DNA of 59,411 bases, from positions 1 to 59,411 of the forward strand of contig NZ_MSJL01000009.1 in the NCBI RefSeq assembly GCF_001921825.1, written 5' to 3'. Shown here piece after piece: positions 25,306 to 35,223 of the stretch (position 1 is the first letter of the stretch; each line of letters begins with the position of its first letter). Made by a program: the position numbers and the translations under genes. The notes under the pieces were generated by a model. It saw only the letters and a list, made by a program, of their open reading frames with translations. It ran no database searches and was not told where the DNA came from. The DNA comes from Streptococcus acidominimus (GTDB lineage Bacteria; Bacillota; Bacilli; Lactobacillales; Streptococcaceae).

Positions 25306-25937
25306 GAGTAAGAAATCGTAAAGGAGCTAGTGATCTACTAGCGGCATATCCTCAATATGTCATTTTGACCCCGGAGGATTGTAAAGGAAAATGGGCAAGC
25401 ATATTTGGCAATAGCAATCCCATTCATATTGAAGTTGGTTCTGGAAAGGGGCGCTTCATCACAGGAATGGCAGCTCAAAATCCGGATATTAACTATATCG
25501 GGATTGATATTCAGATGACGGTTCTAAGCTATGCCTTGGATCGTGTGGTAGAGGCAGGCTCGCCAAATGTTAAGCTCTTGCAGGTGGATGGTTCTAGTTT
25601 GACCAACTACTTTGCGCCAGCAGAGATTGACCGCCTTTATCTGAACTTTTCGGATCCATGGCCGAAAAAACGCCATGAAAAACGACGCTTGACCTATAAG
25701 AGCTTTTTGGATACCTATAAGGAAATTTTACCAGAGCAGGGTGAAATTCATTTTAAGACGGATAACCGAGGTCTGTTTGAGTACAGTCTGGTCAGCTTTT
25801 CCCAGTATGGCATGACCTTAAATGGTGTCTGGCTCGACTTACATGCCAGTGTCATGGAAGGCAATGTCATGACCGAGTATGAAGAAAAATTCTCAAAAAA
25901 AGGGCAAGTCATCTACCGTGTAGAAGCAAGATTTTAA
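25302..25937 (+). CDS. trmB: tRNA (guanine-N7)-methyltransferase TrmB
   Basis: 211 residues. SAM site [32 protein letters not shown], and the TrmB signature [19 protein letters not shown]. Makes m7G46 in the tRNA variable loop. Coupled to ccrZ by ATGA overlap; a terminator follows. Confidence 0.95.
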   Translation: MRVRNRKGASDLLAAYPQYVILTPEDCKGKWASIFGNSNPIHIEVGSGKGRFITGMAAQNPDINYIGIDIQMTVLSYALDRVVEAGSPNVKLLQVDGSSLTNYFAPAEIDRLYLNFSDPWPKKRHEKRRLTYKSFLDTYKEILPEQGEIHFKTDNRGLFEYSLVSFSQYGMTLNGVWLDLHASVMEGNVMTEYEEKFSKKGQVIYRVEARF

Positions 25938-25974
25938 GGAGAGACAGAAATGGAAGTCTCCCTTTTTCTTTTTT
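25938..25974 (+). terminator. Terminator of ccrZ-trmB
   Basis: GGAGAGAC (25938-25945) and GTCTCC (25956-25961), then a T-rich run. It begins at the trmB stop. Confidence 0.75.
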
Positions 25975-26025
25975 GGGGAAAATCTGGATTTAATGAGAGT
26001 AAAGGCTAAATAAGGTGCATATCCC

Positions 26026-26098
26026 TTTACAAAGCCTTAAAATTATGCTATACTATTAAAAAATAGAGAAAAGGAGGGTTGGTCTTGTGCCAGCCCTT
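26026..26098 (+). promoter_or_regulatory. Promoter and leader hairpin of the rimP-infB operon
   Basis: -35 TTTACA (26026-26031), 17-bp spacer, -10 TATACT (26049-26054). The leader carries AGGAGGGTTGG..CCAGCCC (arms about 26075-26081 and 26091-26097), a GC-rich hairpin 30 bp before rimP. RimP leaders in Firmicutes often have such a hairpin; its regulatory role here is inferred. Confidence 0.75.
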
Positions 26099-26126
26099 TC
26101 GATGTGTCTCTAGAAGGAGGTTTTAA

Positions 26127-26597
26127 ATGGCAACGATTGTAGACATTGTCACACAGGCGATTACTCCTCATATTAAGGCTCCCTACGAGTTGGTGGATGT
26201 GGAGTATGGCAAAATGGGGGGCGACTATGTCCTGTCTATTTTTGTCGATAAGGAGGGTGGTATTTCCCTCAATGATACAGCCGAACTATCAGAAGTGATT
26301 AGCCCACTTTTGGATCAAATTCAACCGGATCCCTTTCCTGACCAGTACATGCTAGAGGTGACCAGTCCCGGTCTTGAGCGGCCATTAAAAAATGCGGATG
26401 CCGTTGAGAAGGCGGTCGGTCAGTACGTCCATGTGAAACTCTACCAAGCAATTGATAAAAATAAGGTGTTTGAAGGGACGCTCCTTTCCTTTGATAAGCA
26501 AGAATTAGTGATTGAATACATGGATAAAACGAGGAAAAAACAAGTGAACATTCCCTATCAGACAGTCGCAAAAGCTCGTCTGGCTGTAAAAATTTAA
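26127..26597 (+). CDS. rimP: Ribosome maturation factor RimP
   Basis: 156 residues, normal length. Family features: [54 protein letters not shown]. Assists 30S assembly. GAAGGAGG before the ATG. First gene of the nusA-infB operon. Confidence 0.95.
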   Translation: MATIVDIVTQAITPHIKAPYELVDVEYGKMGGDYVLSIFVDKEGGISLNDTAELSEVISPLLDQIQPDPFPDQYMLEVTSPGLERPLKNADAVEKAVGQYVHVKLYQAIDKNKVFEGTLLSFDKQELVIEYMDKTRKKQVNIPYQTVAKARLAVKI

Positions 26598-26630
26598 CAG
26601 AAAGGACCTTTTGAAAAAAAGGAAAACAAA

Positions 26631-27770
26631 ATGAGTAAAGAGATGCTAGAAGCCTTCCGTATTTTAGAGGAAGACAAGGGGATAAAAAAAGAAGACATCA
26701 TTGAGGCGGTTATGGAGTCACTCCGTTCAGCCTACAAACGCCGCTATGGTCAATCGGAGTCAGCTGCGATCGAGTTTGATGAAAAAAAAGGAGATTTTCG
26801 CGTCTATACTGTTCGCGAGGTAGTAGATGAGGTCTTTGATAGTCGGCTTGAAATTAGCTTGAAAGACGCCTTGGCCATTTCTTCAGCCTACGAATTAGGA
26901 GATAAGATTAAGTTTGAAGAATCACCAGCAGAATTTGGTCGGGTAGCAGCCCAATCTGCCAAGCAGACCATCATGGAAAAAATGCGCAAGCAGACCCGGG
27001 CAATTACCTACAATACCTATAAGGCACATGAAAAGGAAATCATGTCTGGAACGGTTGAACGCTTTGACAATCGCTTTATCTATGTCAACCTAGGGAATAT
27101 CGAGGCTCAATTATCCAAACAAGACCAGATTCCTGGAGAAGTCTTCCAATCGCATGATCGTATCGAAGTCTATGTCTACAAGGTAGAGGACAATGCGCGT
27201 GGTGTCAATGTCTTTGTGAGCCGTAGTCATCCAGAAATGATCAAGCGTCTAATGGAGCAAGAAATCCCAGAAGTCTATGACGGAACGGTGGAAATCATGA
27301 GTGTTGCCCGTGAAGCAGGTGACCGAACCAAGGTGGCGGTGCGTAGCCACAATCCAAACGTAGATGCTATCGGAACAATTGTTGGTCGTGGTGGTTCAAA
27401 TATCAAGAAGGTTACAGGTAAATTCCACCCAGCACGCTATGATGCAAGACTGGATCGCATGATCCCAATCGAAGAAAATATCGATGTGATCGAGTGGGTG
27501 CCAGATGAAGCAGAGTTTATCTACAATGCCCTTGCTCCAGCAGAGGTTGACCAAGTTATCTTTGATACAGAAGATGGCAAGCATGCGACAGTGGTCGTAC
27601 CAGATGATAAACTCTCTCTTGCCATTGGTCGCCGCGGGCAAAATGTCCGTTTGGCAGCTCACTTGACAGGTTTTCGTATCGATATCAAATCTGCTTCAGA
27701 ATACGAAGCAATGGAAGCGGAGCTCTATGGTGAAGCAGCTGTTGCAGAAACAGAAGAAGTAGGCGAGTAA
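26631..27770 (+). CDS. nusA: Transcription termination/antitermination factor NusA
   Basis: 379 residues, the Gram-positive length without the C-terminal acidic repeats of E. coli. N-terminal polymerase-binding domain (1-130), S1 domain (about 135-200), KH1 and KH2 with GTIVGRGGSNIKKV and LAIGRRGQNVRLAAHLTG. Binds RNA polymerase and nascent RNA. Acidic tail. Confidence 0.97.
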   Translation: MSKEMLEAFRILEEDKGIKKEDIIEAVMESLRSAYKRRYGQSESAAIEFDEKKGDFRVYTVREVVDEVFDSRLEISLKDALAISSAYELGDKIKFEESPAEFGRVAAQSAKQTIMEKMRKQTRAITYNTYKAHEKEIMSGTVERFDNRFIYVNLGNIEAQLSKQDQIPGEVFQSHDRIEVYVYKVEDNARGVNVFVSRSHPEMIKRLMEQEIPEVYDGTVEIMSVAREAGDRTKVAVRSHNPNVDAIGTIVGRGGSNIKKVTGKFHPARYDARLDRMIPIEENIDVIEWVPDEAEFIYNALAPAEVDQVIFDTEDGKHATVVVPDDKLSLAIGRRGQNVRLAAHLTGFRIDIKSASEYEAMEAELYGEAAVAETEEVGE

Positions 27771-27788
27771 GCCCGTCTGGAGGTACTT

Positions 27789-28085
27789 ATGGCAAAGGCT
27801 AGAAAAATCCCCTTACGAAAATCAGTTGTTTCTGGAGAGATTATTGATAAGCGTGATTTATTGCGGATTGTGAAAAACAAGGAAGGCCAAGTCTTTATCG
27901 ATCCAACAGGCAAGGCAAATGGTCGTGGAGCCTATATCAAGCTGGATAATGCTGAAGCAGCCCATGCTAAGAAAAAACGTGTCTTTGACCGTGCCTTTGG
28001 CATGGAAGTAGCACCAGCCTTCTATGACGAACTGATTGCCTACGTTGATCACAAGGTCAAAAGGAGAGAACTGGGTCTTGAATAA
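27789..28085 (+). CDS. rnpM: RNase P modulator RnpM (YlxR)
   Basis: 98 residues. YlxR signature RKIPLRKSVVSGEIIDKRDL, RIVKNKEGQVFIDPTGKANG and RGAYI. YlxR of B. subtilis binds RNase P RNA and tunes its activity, hence RnpM. GGAGGT before the ATG. Overlaps ylxQ's TTG start. Confidence 0.92.
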   Translation: MAKARKIPLRKSVVSGEIIDKRDLLRIVKNKEGQVFIDPTGKANGRGAYIKLDNAEAAHAKKKRVFDRAFGMEVAPAFYDELIAYVDHKVKRRELGLE

Positions 28086-28380
28086 CCAGCAAAGAATATT
28101 GAATTTACTCGGGTTGGCACAACGGGCTGGTCGCTTGATTTCAGGCGAAGAATTGGTCGTTGAAAGCATTCAAAAGCAAAGGGCAAAGCTCGTCTTTTTA
28201 GCCCATGATGCAGGTCCCAACCTAAGTAAAAAAATTACAGATAAAAGTCGTACCTATCAGGTAGAAGTCGTTACCGCGTTTTCAACGCTGGAATTAAGCT
28301 CGGCAGTCGGAAAGCCACGCAAGGCACTGGCTGTAACAGATGCTGGATTTACTAAGAAAATGAGGTCTATTATGGAATAG
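28078..28380 (+). CDS. ylxQ: L7Ae-family K-turn RNA-binding protein YlxQ
   Basis: 100 residues from TTG 28078; the protein then starts (M)[17 protein letters not shown], as in other streptococci. An in-frame ATG at 28036 would lie inside rnpM. AAGGAG is at 28060-28065, a little far. L7Ae core: [27 protein letters not shown]. Sits between rnpM and infB as usual. Confidence 0.9.
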   Translation: MNNQQRILNLLGLAQRAGRLISGEELVVESIQKQRAKLVFLAHDAGPNLSKKITDKSRTYQVEVVTAFSTLELSSAVGKPRKALAVTDAGFTKKMRSIME

Positions 28381-28397
28381 AACAGGAGGACAAGATA

Positions 28398-31106
28398 TTG
28401 TCTAAGAAGAGATTGTATGAGATTGCCAAGGAATTGGGTAAGGAAAGTAAGGAAGTTGTCGCTAAGGCAAAGGAATTAGGCATTGAGGTGAAAAGTCACT
28501 CTTCAAGCGTAGAGGCAGATATTGCGCAACGGATCGTTGCTGGATTTTCTGGAGTGAAAAAAACAGTTGAGAAGCTAGCAGAAAAGGTTGAGCAGGCGCC
28601 TAGCAAGAAAGAAAAGCAGGCACCAGAATCTGCAGAGACCAAAGCTGTGCCTCCAACTCCTCAAGCTGCCCCGAATCGCCCAAAAAGCCGTAATTTTAAG
28701 GCAGAGCGTGAAGCGCGTGCCAAAGAACAAGCGGCAAGACGCAATCAAGGAAAGGCTCAAGGAGGCCGTCCGCAGGACAACCGGTCAAATGGACAGCAAA
28801 ACCCCCGTCGTGACCACAAGGACCAAGAGCGTAGAGGAGGCCGCAATCAAGGCTTTGATAAGCGTTCGGCTCAAGGTGGTCAACGTCCAAACCGTGTGGA
28901 ACAAGGCTCAAGAGTGGAAGAAACACGTACCAAAATTGATTTCAAGGCGCGAGCTGCTGCCCTAAAGGCAGAGCAGTTGCAGGAGTATGCACGTACAAGT
29001 GAAGAACGCTTCCGCCAAGCTCAAGAAGCGAAGAAGCAGCCACAGAAGCCAAAAGAAATTAAGTTTGAAGAACCAGTAGTAGAAGCGAAGCCGAAAAAGG
29101 TAGTGCCAGAGGCAGTTGAAGCAACGCCTGCTGCGGATAAACGTCGGAAAAAACAAGCTCGACCAGATAAACGCCGTGATGATTTTGATCACGAAGAAGA
29201 TGGTCCAAGAAAACAACAGAAGAATCGAAATAGTCAAAATCAAGTGAGAAATCAAAGAAATAGTAATTGGAATCCAAACAAGAAGAATAAAAAAGGCAAG
29301 CAGCAACAAGCGAGCAAGCCTGTCACTGAACGTAAGTTCCACGAATTGCCGACTGAATTTGAATATACAGTGGGGATGACAGTGGCTGAAATCGCAAAAC
29401 GTATCAAGCGCGAACCAGCTGAAATCGTGAAGAAACTCTTTATGATGGGAGTGATGGCAACCCAAAACCAACCCCTAGATGGAGACACGATTGAATTGCT
29501 GATGGTCGACTACGGGATTGAAGCCAAAGAAAAGGTGGAAGTGGATAATGCGGATATTGAGCGCTTCTTCGTTGAAGAAGGCTACCTCAATCCAGAAGAA
29601 ATGGTCGAACGTCCACCAGTTGTGACCATCATGGGACACGTTGACCACGGGAAAACCACGCTTCTTGATACTCTTCGTAATTCACGTGTTGCCACAGGTG
29701 AAGCAGGAGGGATCACACAGCATATCGGTGCTTATCAGATCGAAGAAAGTGGCAAGAAAATCACCTTCCTTGATACGCCAGGACACGCGGCCTTTACGAG
29801 CATGCGTGCGCGTGGAGCGTCCGTGACGGACTTGACCATCTTGGTTGTTGCAGCAGATGATGGTGTGATGCCTCAGACCATTGAAGCGATCAACCATTCA
29901 AAAGCTGCCAACGTTCCAATTATTGTAGCCATCAACAAGATTGATAAACCGGGAGCAAATCCTGAGCGTGTTATCGGTGAATTGGCAGAGCATGGTGTTA
30001 TCTCGACAGCTTGGGGTGGAGACTGTGAGTTTGTTGAAATTTCAGCTAAATTCAATCAAAATATTGATGAATTGTTGGAAACAGTTCTCCTTGTTGCGGA
30101 AATCCAAGAATTGAAGGCAGATCCAACTGTTCGTGCGATTGGTACGGTTATCGAAGCCCATTTGGATAAAGGAAAAGGTGCGGTGGCAACCCTCCTTGTT
30201 CAACAAGGAACCTTGAACGTACAAGACCCAATCGTTGTTGGAAACACTTTTGGACGTGTTCGTGCAATGACAAATGATCTTGGACGTCGTGTCAAGTTGG
30301 CAGGTCCATCTACCCCTGTTTCGATTACTGGTTTGAATGAGGCGCCAATGGCGGGCGACCACTTTGCGGTGTATGAAGATGAAAAATCAGCGCGTGCAGC
30401 AGGTGAAGAACGTGCCAAACGTGCCCTCTTGAAACAACGTCAGGTAACCCAACGTGTCAGTCTTGAAAATCTCTTTGATACCCTTAAAGCGGGTGAGGTT
30501 AAGTCTGTGAATGTCATCATCAAGGCTGATGTGCAAGGTTCGGTAGAGGCGCTTGCCTCATCACTTCAAAAGATTGAAGTTGAAGGTGTCCGTGTCAACA
30601 TTGTCCATTCAGCAGTTGGTGCGATCAATGAGTCTGACGTTACCTTGGCAGAAGCTTCAAATGCCTTTATCATCGGATTCAGTGTCCGTCCGACACCACA
30701 GGCGCGCCAACAGGCAGAAGCTGATGACGTAGAAATCCGTCTTCACAGCATTATCTACAAGGTGATCGAGGAAATGGAAGACGCCATGAAGGGAATGCTT
30801 GATCCAGAGTACCAAGAAAAAATCATTGGTGAAGCCCTTATCCGTGAAACCTTCAAAGTTTCTAAAGTGGGAACCATTGGTGGGTTTATGGTGATTAACG
30901 GGAAAGTTACCCGTGACTCAAGCGTCCGTGTTATCCGTGATGGCGTTGTTATCTTTGATGGCAAACTTGCCAGCTTAAAACACTTCAAAGATGATGTCAA
31001 AGAAATCACCAACGGTCGCGAAGGCGGACTCATGATTGAAAACTACAATGACCTCAAAATTGATGATGTCATTGAAGCCTATATCATGGAAGAAGTGAAG
31101 AAATAG
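28398..31106 (+). CDS. infB: Translation initiation factor IF-2
   Basis: 902 residues from TTG 28398, preceded by AGGAGGA. N-terminal IF2N helix domain ([20 protein letters not shown]), a long basic Arg/Gln/Lys-rich linker (about 60-310), second IF2N ([17 protein letters not shown]), GTPase with [17 protein letters not shown] and NKIDKPG, then domains II-IV that bind fMet-tRNA. Positions initiator tRNA on the 30S subunit. Confidence 0.97.
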   Translation: MSKKRLYEIAKELGKESKEVVAKAKELGIEVKSHSSSVEADIAQRIVAGFSGVKKTVEKLAEKVEQAPSKKEKQAPESAETKAVPPTPQAAPNRPKSRNFKAEREARAKEQAARRNQGKAQGGRPQDNRSNGQQNPRRDHKDQERRGGRNQGFDKRSAQGGQRPNRVEQGSRVEETRTKIDFKARAAALKAEQLQEYARTSEERFRQAQEAKKQPQKPKEIKFEEPVVEAKPKKVVPEAVEATPAADKRRKKQARPDKRRDDFDHEEDGPRKQQKNRNSQNQVRNQRNSNWNPNKKNKKGKQQQASKPVTERKFHELPTEFEYTVGMTVAEIAKRIKREPAEIVKKLFMMGVMATQNQPLDGDTIELLMVDYGIEAKEKVEVDNADIERFFVEEGYLNPEEMVERPPVVTIMGHVDHGKTTLLDTLRNSRVATGEAGGITQHIGAYQIEESGKKITFLDTPGHAAFTSMRARGASVTDLTILVVAADDGVMPQTIEAINHSKAANVPIIVAINKIDKPGANPERVIGELAEHGVISTAWGGDCEFVEISAKFNQNIDELLETVLLVAEIQELKADPTVRAIGTVIEAHLDKGKGAVATLLVQQGTLNVQDPIVVGNTFGRVRAMTNDLGRRVKLAGPSTPVSITGLNEAPMAGDHFAVYEDEKSARAAGEERAKRALLKQRQVTQRVSLENLFDTLKAGEVKSVNVIIKADVQGSVEALASSLQKIEVEGVRVNIVHSAVGAINESDVTLAEASNAFIIGFSVRPTPQARQQAEADDVEIRLHSIIYKVIEEMEDAMKGMLDPEYQEKIIGEALIRETFKVSKVGTIGGFMVINGKVTRDSSVRVIRDGVVIFDGKLASLKHFKDDVKEITNGREGGLMIENYNDLKIDDVIEAYIMEEVKK

Positions 31107-31621
31107 TGGCTATTCGTATACGAAAGGCAGAGCAGACAGATTTTAAGACCATTTATAGTTTGGTTCAAGAGGCATTTTCAAGGGCAGAACATTCAGACGG
31201 TCAGGAGCAAGAGCTGGTAAGGCGTTTATGGGAAAGTTCCGACTACCTTCCCGACCTCTCTTTGCTTGCAGAAATCCATGGAGAAATAGTAGGCTATCTT
31301 CTTCTTTCAGAGATTAGGATTGCAGATTCTGTGGAACTAGGCTTAGCTCCCCTAGCTGTACGCGTGGATTTTCAAAAAATGGGAGTTGGAAGTAGCCTGA
31401 TTGAAGAAGCTCATAGAAGAGCGAAGCAAGCAGGTTATCATGCAATTATCGTTTTGGGAGATGATCAATACTATTCTAAGTTTGGTTATGTATCCGCCAG
31501 TGAGAAAGGGATTTTTCCTCCATTTGATGTTCCGGCTTCTTATTTCATGGTCTATGAATTGACAAATGGATCAAATGACCTAGGAGGGATTGTTCAATAT
31601 CCTCTAGAGTTCGAAATGTAA
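31106..31621 (+). CDS. GNAT-family N-acetyltransferase (YhbS-like)
   Basis: 171 residues from GTG 31106, which overlaps the infB stop by one base. Acetyl-CoA loop LAPLAVRVDFQKMGVGSSLI; IVLGDDQYYSKFGYV and FDVPASYFMVYEL are typical of YhbS-type proteins. Substrate unknown. Its place between infB and rbfA is a known streptococcal insertion in this operon. Confidence 0.87.
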   Translation: MAIRIRKAEQTDFKTIYSLVQEAFSRAEHSDGQEQELVRRLWESSDYLPDLSLLAEIHGEIVGYLLLSEIRIADSVELGLAPLAVRVDFQKMGVGSSLIEEAHRRAKQAGYHAIIVLGDDQYYSKFGYVSASEKGIFPPFDVPASYFMVYELTNGSNDLGGIVQYPLEFEM

Positions 31622-31638
31622 CATGTTAGGAGAAGGTT

Positions 31639-31992
31639 ATGGCAAATCATTTTCGTACAGACCGCGTGGGCATGGAAATCAAGCGTGAAGTCAATGAGAT
31701 TTTGCAAAAGAAAGTCCGTGATCCCCGTGTTCAAGGTGTCACGATAACAGATGTTCAAATGCTGGGGGATTTGTCGGTTGCCAAAGTCTACTACTCTATC
31801 ATGAGTGATCTGGCTTCTGACAATCAAAAGGCGCAGACAGGGCTTGAAAAGGCGACAGGAACCATCAAACGGGAACTAGGCCGTAAGCTCGCCCTGTATA
31901 AAATCCCAGACTTGGTCTTTGAAAAAGACCAATCCATTGAATATGGGAACAAGATTGATCAACTGTTACGTGCATTAGATAATAAAGACTAA
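31639..31992 (+). CDS. rbfA: 30S ribosome-binding factor RbfA
   Basis: 117 residues. KH-fold protein: [54 protein letters not shown]. Binds immature 16S rRNA and is needed for cold-fitness of ribosomes. AGGAGAAGG before the ATG. Last gene of the operon. Confidence 0.96.
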   Translation: MANHFRTDRVGMEIKREVNEILQKKVRDPRVQGVTITDVQMLGDLSVAKVYYSIMSDLASDNQKAQTGLEKATGTIKRELGRKLALYKIPDLVFEKDQSIEYGNKIDQLLRALDNKD

Positions 31993-32014
31993 AAACAGCC
32001 GCAAGGCTGTTTTT
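31991..32014 (+). terminator. Terminator of the rimP-rbfA operon
   Basis: AAAAACAGCC, GCAA tetraloop, GGCTGTTTTT; overlaps the rbfA stop codon. Confidence 0.92.
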
Positions 32015-32274
32015 GTGAAAATTTTCAATCCTTCTTGAAAAATAGTAGGAAATATGAGAAAATAGTTCCTACTCAATAAAGATCAGAAAGATAGCTGTTG
32101 TTTTTTCTTTCCATAGCATGGAAGAGAGTTAAAAATAATGGCTTTGTAGTCGCTGGAGTTCTGCACAATGACAAAGTTGTTGGAAGTGAGAAATCCGTAG
32201 ATAGTTCTGAAAACGATTAAAGGTATATGGTGCTATTGGGTAAGTATCACTACAATCTTGTTGTGGGGTGGAAG

Positions 32275-32616
32275 ATGAGAGACGATATTAAAATCAATGA
32301 CCGCGCCTTGGCGCTTGAAAGTCAGCTAATTGCAACCTTGGAAAGCATTTATGATCCAGAAATCGAACTGGATATTTACAATCTAGGCTTGATTTATGAA
32401 ATCGATCTAGATGAGAATAGCTTTTGTAAGGTGGTCATGACCTTCACAGATGCAGGTTGTGCTTGTTCGGAGACCCTGCCGGGTGATCTGATTGATGCCT
32501 TGAAGAAAATTGATGGTATTGAAAACGCAGGCGTTGAAGTCGTCTGGTCTCCAGCTTGGAAGATGACCCGCATCAGCCGCCTTGGTCGGATTACCTTAGG
32601 AATTAGCCCAAAATAA
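32275..32616 (+). CDS. DUF59/MIP18-family iron-sulfur cluster assembly factor
   Basis: 113 residues from ATG 32275, chosen because GGGGTGGAAG precedes it; an ATG at 32227 lies upstream of a TACAAT -10-like box. Family motifs: SIYDPEIELDIYNLGLIYEI, MTFTDAGCACSETLP, GVEVVWSPAW. SufT/PaaD-like protein that matures Fe-S enzymes; it may serve IlvD and the SUF pathway encoded elsewhere in the window. The 260 bp before it contain no clear gene, only a degenerate open stretch (about 32110-32220). Confidence 0.88.
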   Translation: MRDDIKINDRALALESQLIATLESIYDPEIELDIYNLGLIYEIDLDENSFCKVVMTFTDAGCACSETLPGDLIDALKKIDGIENAGVEVVWSPAWKMTRISRLGRITLGISPK

Positions 32617-32645
32617 AGAGTGAGCAACATTTGCTCACTCTTTAT
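32617..32645. terminator. Bidirectional terminator
   Basis: AAAGAGTGAGCA, short loop, TGCTCACTCTTT, then T-rich sequence. It ends the DUF59 gene and overlaps the 3' end of the minus-strand remnant that follows. Confidence 0.85.
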
Positions 32646-32946
32646 TTATTTTTTCGCCCCAATTGTTGATGAAAATAGAACTATGATAGAGAATTATCCC
32701 TCCCCAAAAGACTATAAGAGGTTTGAAAGACATATAGCCCACTATTCCGATAATGATGAGCGTTAAACACCACCAAAAGGACGCCTCTAGGATAGAGGGA
32801 CGTCTAGAGTGGGGAAGCAACCAGAGCAAGATTTCGCTCTGTATCAAAATAGACAGCCCCCTCGCCACATTCGCCCATATAAGCGATTTTTCTAAAAAAC
32901 ATATATCATCAAAATTTAAATAAATTTTCCCATTCCCATCTTCCAT
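32635..32946 (-). pseudogene. Frameshifted duplicate of the LXG immunity gene, with a trace of the LXG 3' end
   Basis: Minus strand: the last codons of an LXG gene (FSHGRWEWENLFKF, stop) are followed by ATG 32902-32900 and MFFRKIAYMGECGEGAVYFD, nearly identical to the immunity gene at 35224-35880. That frame ends at a stop about 32804. A second frame supplies a hydrophobic tail (FWWCLTLIIIGIVGYMSF, then NNWGEKINKE). The 103-residue open frame that spans the region reads the first part in the wrong frame, so it is not the native protein. A displaced effector/immunity end, now decayed. Confidence 0.7.
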
Positions 32947-33133
32947 GAGAAAAGCTAAATTGTATTACCAAGTCTACCTACAATATATCTAGCAGTAGTA
33001 CTGACAGCTATTTCCGTATAATAGAACTCCCGAGATTATTTAGCCAATAGATGTTGACAAGAAGTCCTATTGGTTGGTAGTTTGCACAAATATCAGGTTG
33101 ATATACAGATGTTCAAAAAACAGTAGAAAAAGA

Positions 33134-33640
33134 CTAATAGAGGTATTCGTATAAAGAATGTAAAAAACTGTCAATTTCTCGCTCTATCTCTTGTCTTATT
33201 TCTTCTTCTTCCGTTTTTGGGATAAAAATCGTTTTATTGTTCGTATCATAATAGTTACTACTTAAGATAGCAAAATCAGAGTTCAAGTAATATGACCCGT
33301 TTATCACAGTCCCTTCTTTTTTAATAGTAAACCAAACATTGAAATCTGTATCCTCTCTACTGTCTGGACGCCCTATTTTTATAGAAAACGATGCTTCTAT
33401 TTCTAAAGGATAAATGAATCCATCGTATCTTAATGTGCTATTATTAGGAATTTTATAGCCTAATTCTCTAATAGCTTCGGCATACTTCGGTGTTCCTAGG
33501 GCATCATATAAAGCAGCAATCCTATCATGCTGTTCGTAATCTCTCTTAAACTGATAGCTCTCATTCTTTTTATAAAGCATTATAGATAATCCTATGGATA
33601 GTATAATTGTAATGAATATTATTTTTTTACGTTCCCACAT
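33134..33640 (-). CDS. Membrane-anchored extracytoplasmic protein, possible orphan immunity protein
   Basis: 168 residues from ATG 33640 (AGAGGTGA upstream; GTG 33652 is an alternative). Short basic N-terminus, one membrane segment (IIFITIILSIGLSIML), then an acidic outer domain with YAEAIRELGYKIPN, FTIKKEGTVINGSYYLN and a Glu-rich C-terminus. This shape matches TipC-type immunity proteins, which protect against LXG effectors acting outside the membrane, but I do not recognise the family for certain. Confidence 0.55.
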   Translation of the reverse strand: MWERKKIIFITIILSIGLSIMLYKKNESYQFKRDYEQHDRIAALYDALGTPKYAEAIRELGYKIPNNSTLRYDGFIYPLEIEASFSIKIGRPDSREDTDFNVWFTIKKEGTVINGSYYLNSDFAILSSNYYDTNNKTIFIPKTEEEEIRQEIEREIDSFLHSLYEYLY

Positions 33641-33808
33641 TTTTAAATTCACCTCTAGTTAGATAGTCTTTAAAATCTTTTACGGATTGAATAAATGACA
33701 GAGGAGCGCAAAGAAGAGACGTAAGCTCGCCTTGGCTGAACCGATTACCTAAAGTCCTTTATCTTGCTTTCTTCTAAGAATACTACACTTCATAAAGTTA
33801 GTAATTTC

Positions 33809-34003
33809 TCATTCATGCTTAGGTTCCTCCATAGAAAATGTTATTGTTCTATCATGTTCTTTTATTTCGACACCCCTAAAAAACAAGTATGTTATCCATA
33901 AAGCTGGAATTAAAATAAACAGACGTAATTGAATAATATATGCCAATACTAAGAATGGGAGTACTGTCATTAAAAACATGATAATATAAGCTATTTTTCT
34001 CAT
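33809..34003 (-). CDS. Small membrane protein in the LXG locus
   Basis: 64 residues from ATG at 34003-34001, which overlaps the previous stop (TAATG). The longer frame back to 34132 overlaps the upstream gene and is rejected. Two membrane segments (about 4-22 and 26-44: IMFLMTVLPFLVLAYII, LFILIPALWITYLFF) and a short acidic cytosolic tail. Co-translated with the gene upstream. Function unknown; may help immunity. Confidence 0.55.
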   Translation of the reverse strand: MRKIAYIIMFLMTVLPFLVLAYIIQLRLFILIPALWITYLFFRGVEIKEHDRTITFSMEEPKHE

Positions 34004-34512
34004 TACCAAAACTCTCTCTTGTTGTCTAATATAATTAAAGCACTTAAAGACTTGATTTGACCAATTTTCTTCAGACTTGGAAATACTTTTTGCAAGTGGA
34101 TTCTTCTGTATATCAATAGACCGTAGCTCCAAATAGTTACTCCTAGTATCATTAACACTATATTGATAGCTCCTCTAGCCATATCAAATGTGCTATTAAA
34201 GTGACCAAACCAAAAATTAAGAGGTAACCATTTTCTTAGAAAAATATTTAAAAAGCTAGTAATTACAAGTCCTATACCTATATAAAAAGAATTATTTTTA
34301 CGACTAAACTGTTCTCTAATCTCTTCAGTAACTAAATAGTCCTGCAAGGTACCATCAATTTTATATACATTACGATACCAGTTCGAACTAAGACTGTAAC
34401 TTCTTTCTACTAGGTACTCTGTACCAGTATCAGATATAATCACATACCAACCTCTAAGTATCTGTCTCTTATTAAGACTTAGATTATAAATCTTGCCAAT
34501 TATTTCCGTCAT
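34003..34512 (-). CDS. Polytopic membrane protein in the LXG locus, possible immunity protein
   Basis: 169 residues from ATG 34512 (GGAGG upstream; ATG 34530 is also in frame). Soluble N-terminal part (about 1-90) with GWYVIISDTGTEYLVERSYS, then membrane segments (about 98-115 and 135-155) and a basic tail. DUF443-like in outline, a group found beside type VII secretion toxins, but this is a weak call. Followed directly by a 64-residue membrane protein. Confidence 0.5.
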   Translation of the reverse strand: MTEIIGKIYNLSLNKRQILRGWYVIISDTGTEYLVERSYSLSSNWYRNVYKIDGTLQDYLVTEEIREQFSRKNNSFYIGIGLVITSFLNIFLRKWLPLNFWFGHFNSTFDMARGAINIVLMILGVTIWSYGLLIYRRIHLQKVFPSLKKIGQIKSLSALIILDNKREFW

Positions 34513-34592
34513 ATCATGAATTTCCTCCATGCAAATAGGTTCAAGAAGCTTGGATTTTTCCGCAAAAAATTAAAGTTTCTCGCAGGATCCAG

Positions 34593-34793
34593 TTACCGTT
34601 CCAGTTGGTCAGGATAATATTCTTTCAGAAATTCATCAAGAGCTAGTTTCTCTTCTCCTTGCACGCCAAAGAAATTGTCATAAATAATCACTTCTTTCTT
34701 AAGCGCTTCAGCAACTCCAAGGTCTGCACTTACGGCTCTAATTTCAGATTCACTTAAAGCTACTCTAACAATGTAGAATTGTCCACATTTTAT
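34593..34793 (-). pseudogene. 5'-truncated gene fragment of unknown family
   Basis: Minus strand open frame of about 66 codons without start, from after TAG 34796-34794: QFYIVRVALSESEIRAVSAD, LKKEVIIYDNFFGVQGEEKL and ending EYYPDQLER. The composition is that of a real protein end. The rest of 34531-34887 holds no gene. Probably a leftover of a rearranged LXG-locus gene. Confidence 0.4.
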
Positions 34794-34887
34794 CTAAGTC
34801 TAAGAAGAATTTCCTCATACTTATTATACCAAAAATTTCCTTAGTGACACTAAGGAAATAATAGTTCTGTATCTGGAAGTCTTAATA

Positions 34888-35187
34888 TTAGACTTCACCT
34901 TTAGAATATGGCGATTGAGAGAGCATTTCCTCATAATACTCGGCAAATTTCTTCTCGGCTTTATTCTCAAATCCCCTAAAAATAATAGTCTCGACATTCT
35001 CGCGATTGAAAAAGAAAACTTGCTCTGGTGTGACCATACCCTGCGGAATGACAACTGCACCATAATCATAGTAAATTTCTCTATCTTGTTCAAGAACGAC
35101 GCTAGCTCGAGCTACAATCATCAATTCTGTACCATCTCCATTTTTTAAACAAACAACACTACCCAGTGGTAAAATTCTTTCAACCAT
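34888..35187 (-). CDS. DUF4176 domain protein (type VII secretion-associated)
   Basis: 99 residues with the DUF4176 pattern LPLGSVVCLKNGDGTELMIV, YDYGAVVIPQGMV and QVFFFNRENVETIIFRGFE. DUF4176 proteins are regularly encoded in ESX/type VII and LXG toxin loci; some act as effector partners. GAAAGGATG precedes the start. It follows the immunity gene by about 35 bp on the same strand. Confidence 0.8.
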   Translation of the reverse strand: MVERILPLGSVVCLKNGDGTELMIVARASVVLEQDREIYYDYGAVVIPQGMVTPEQVFFFNRENVETIIFRGFENKAEKKFAEYYEEMLSQSPYSKGEV

Positions 35188-35223
35188 TTCTAATCATCCT
35201 TTCGCATAAGCCACATTTATTAG

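Noticed and set aside
28962..29471. 169-codon minus-strand frame opposite infB
   Set aside because: Low-complexity antisense of the IF-2 linker.
32110..32220. Possible small gene before the DUF59 gene (VKNNGFVVAGVLHNDK)
   Set aside because: No start, no ribosome binding site and only about 30 codons; at most a remnant.
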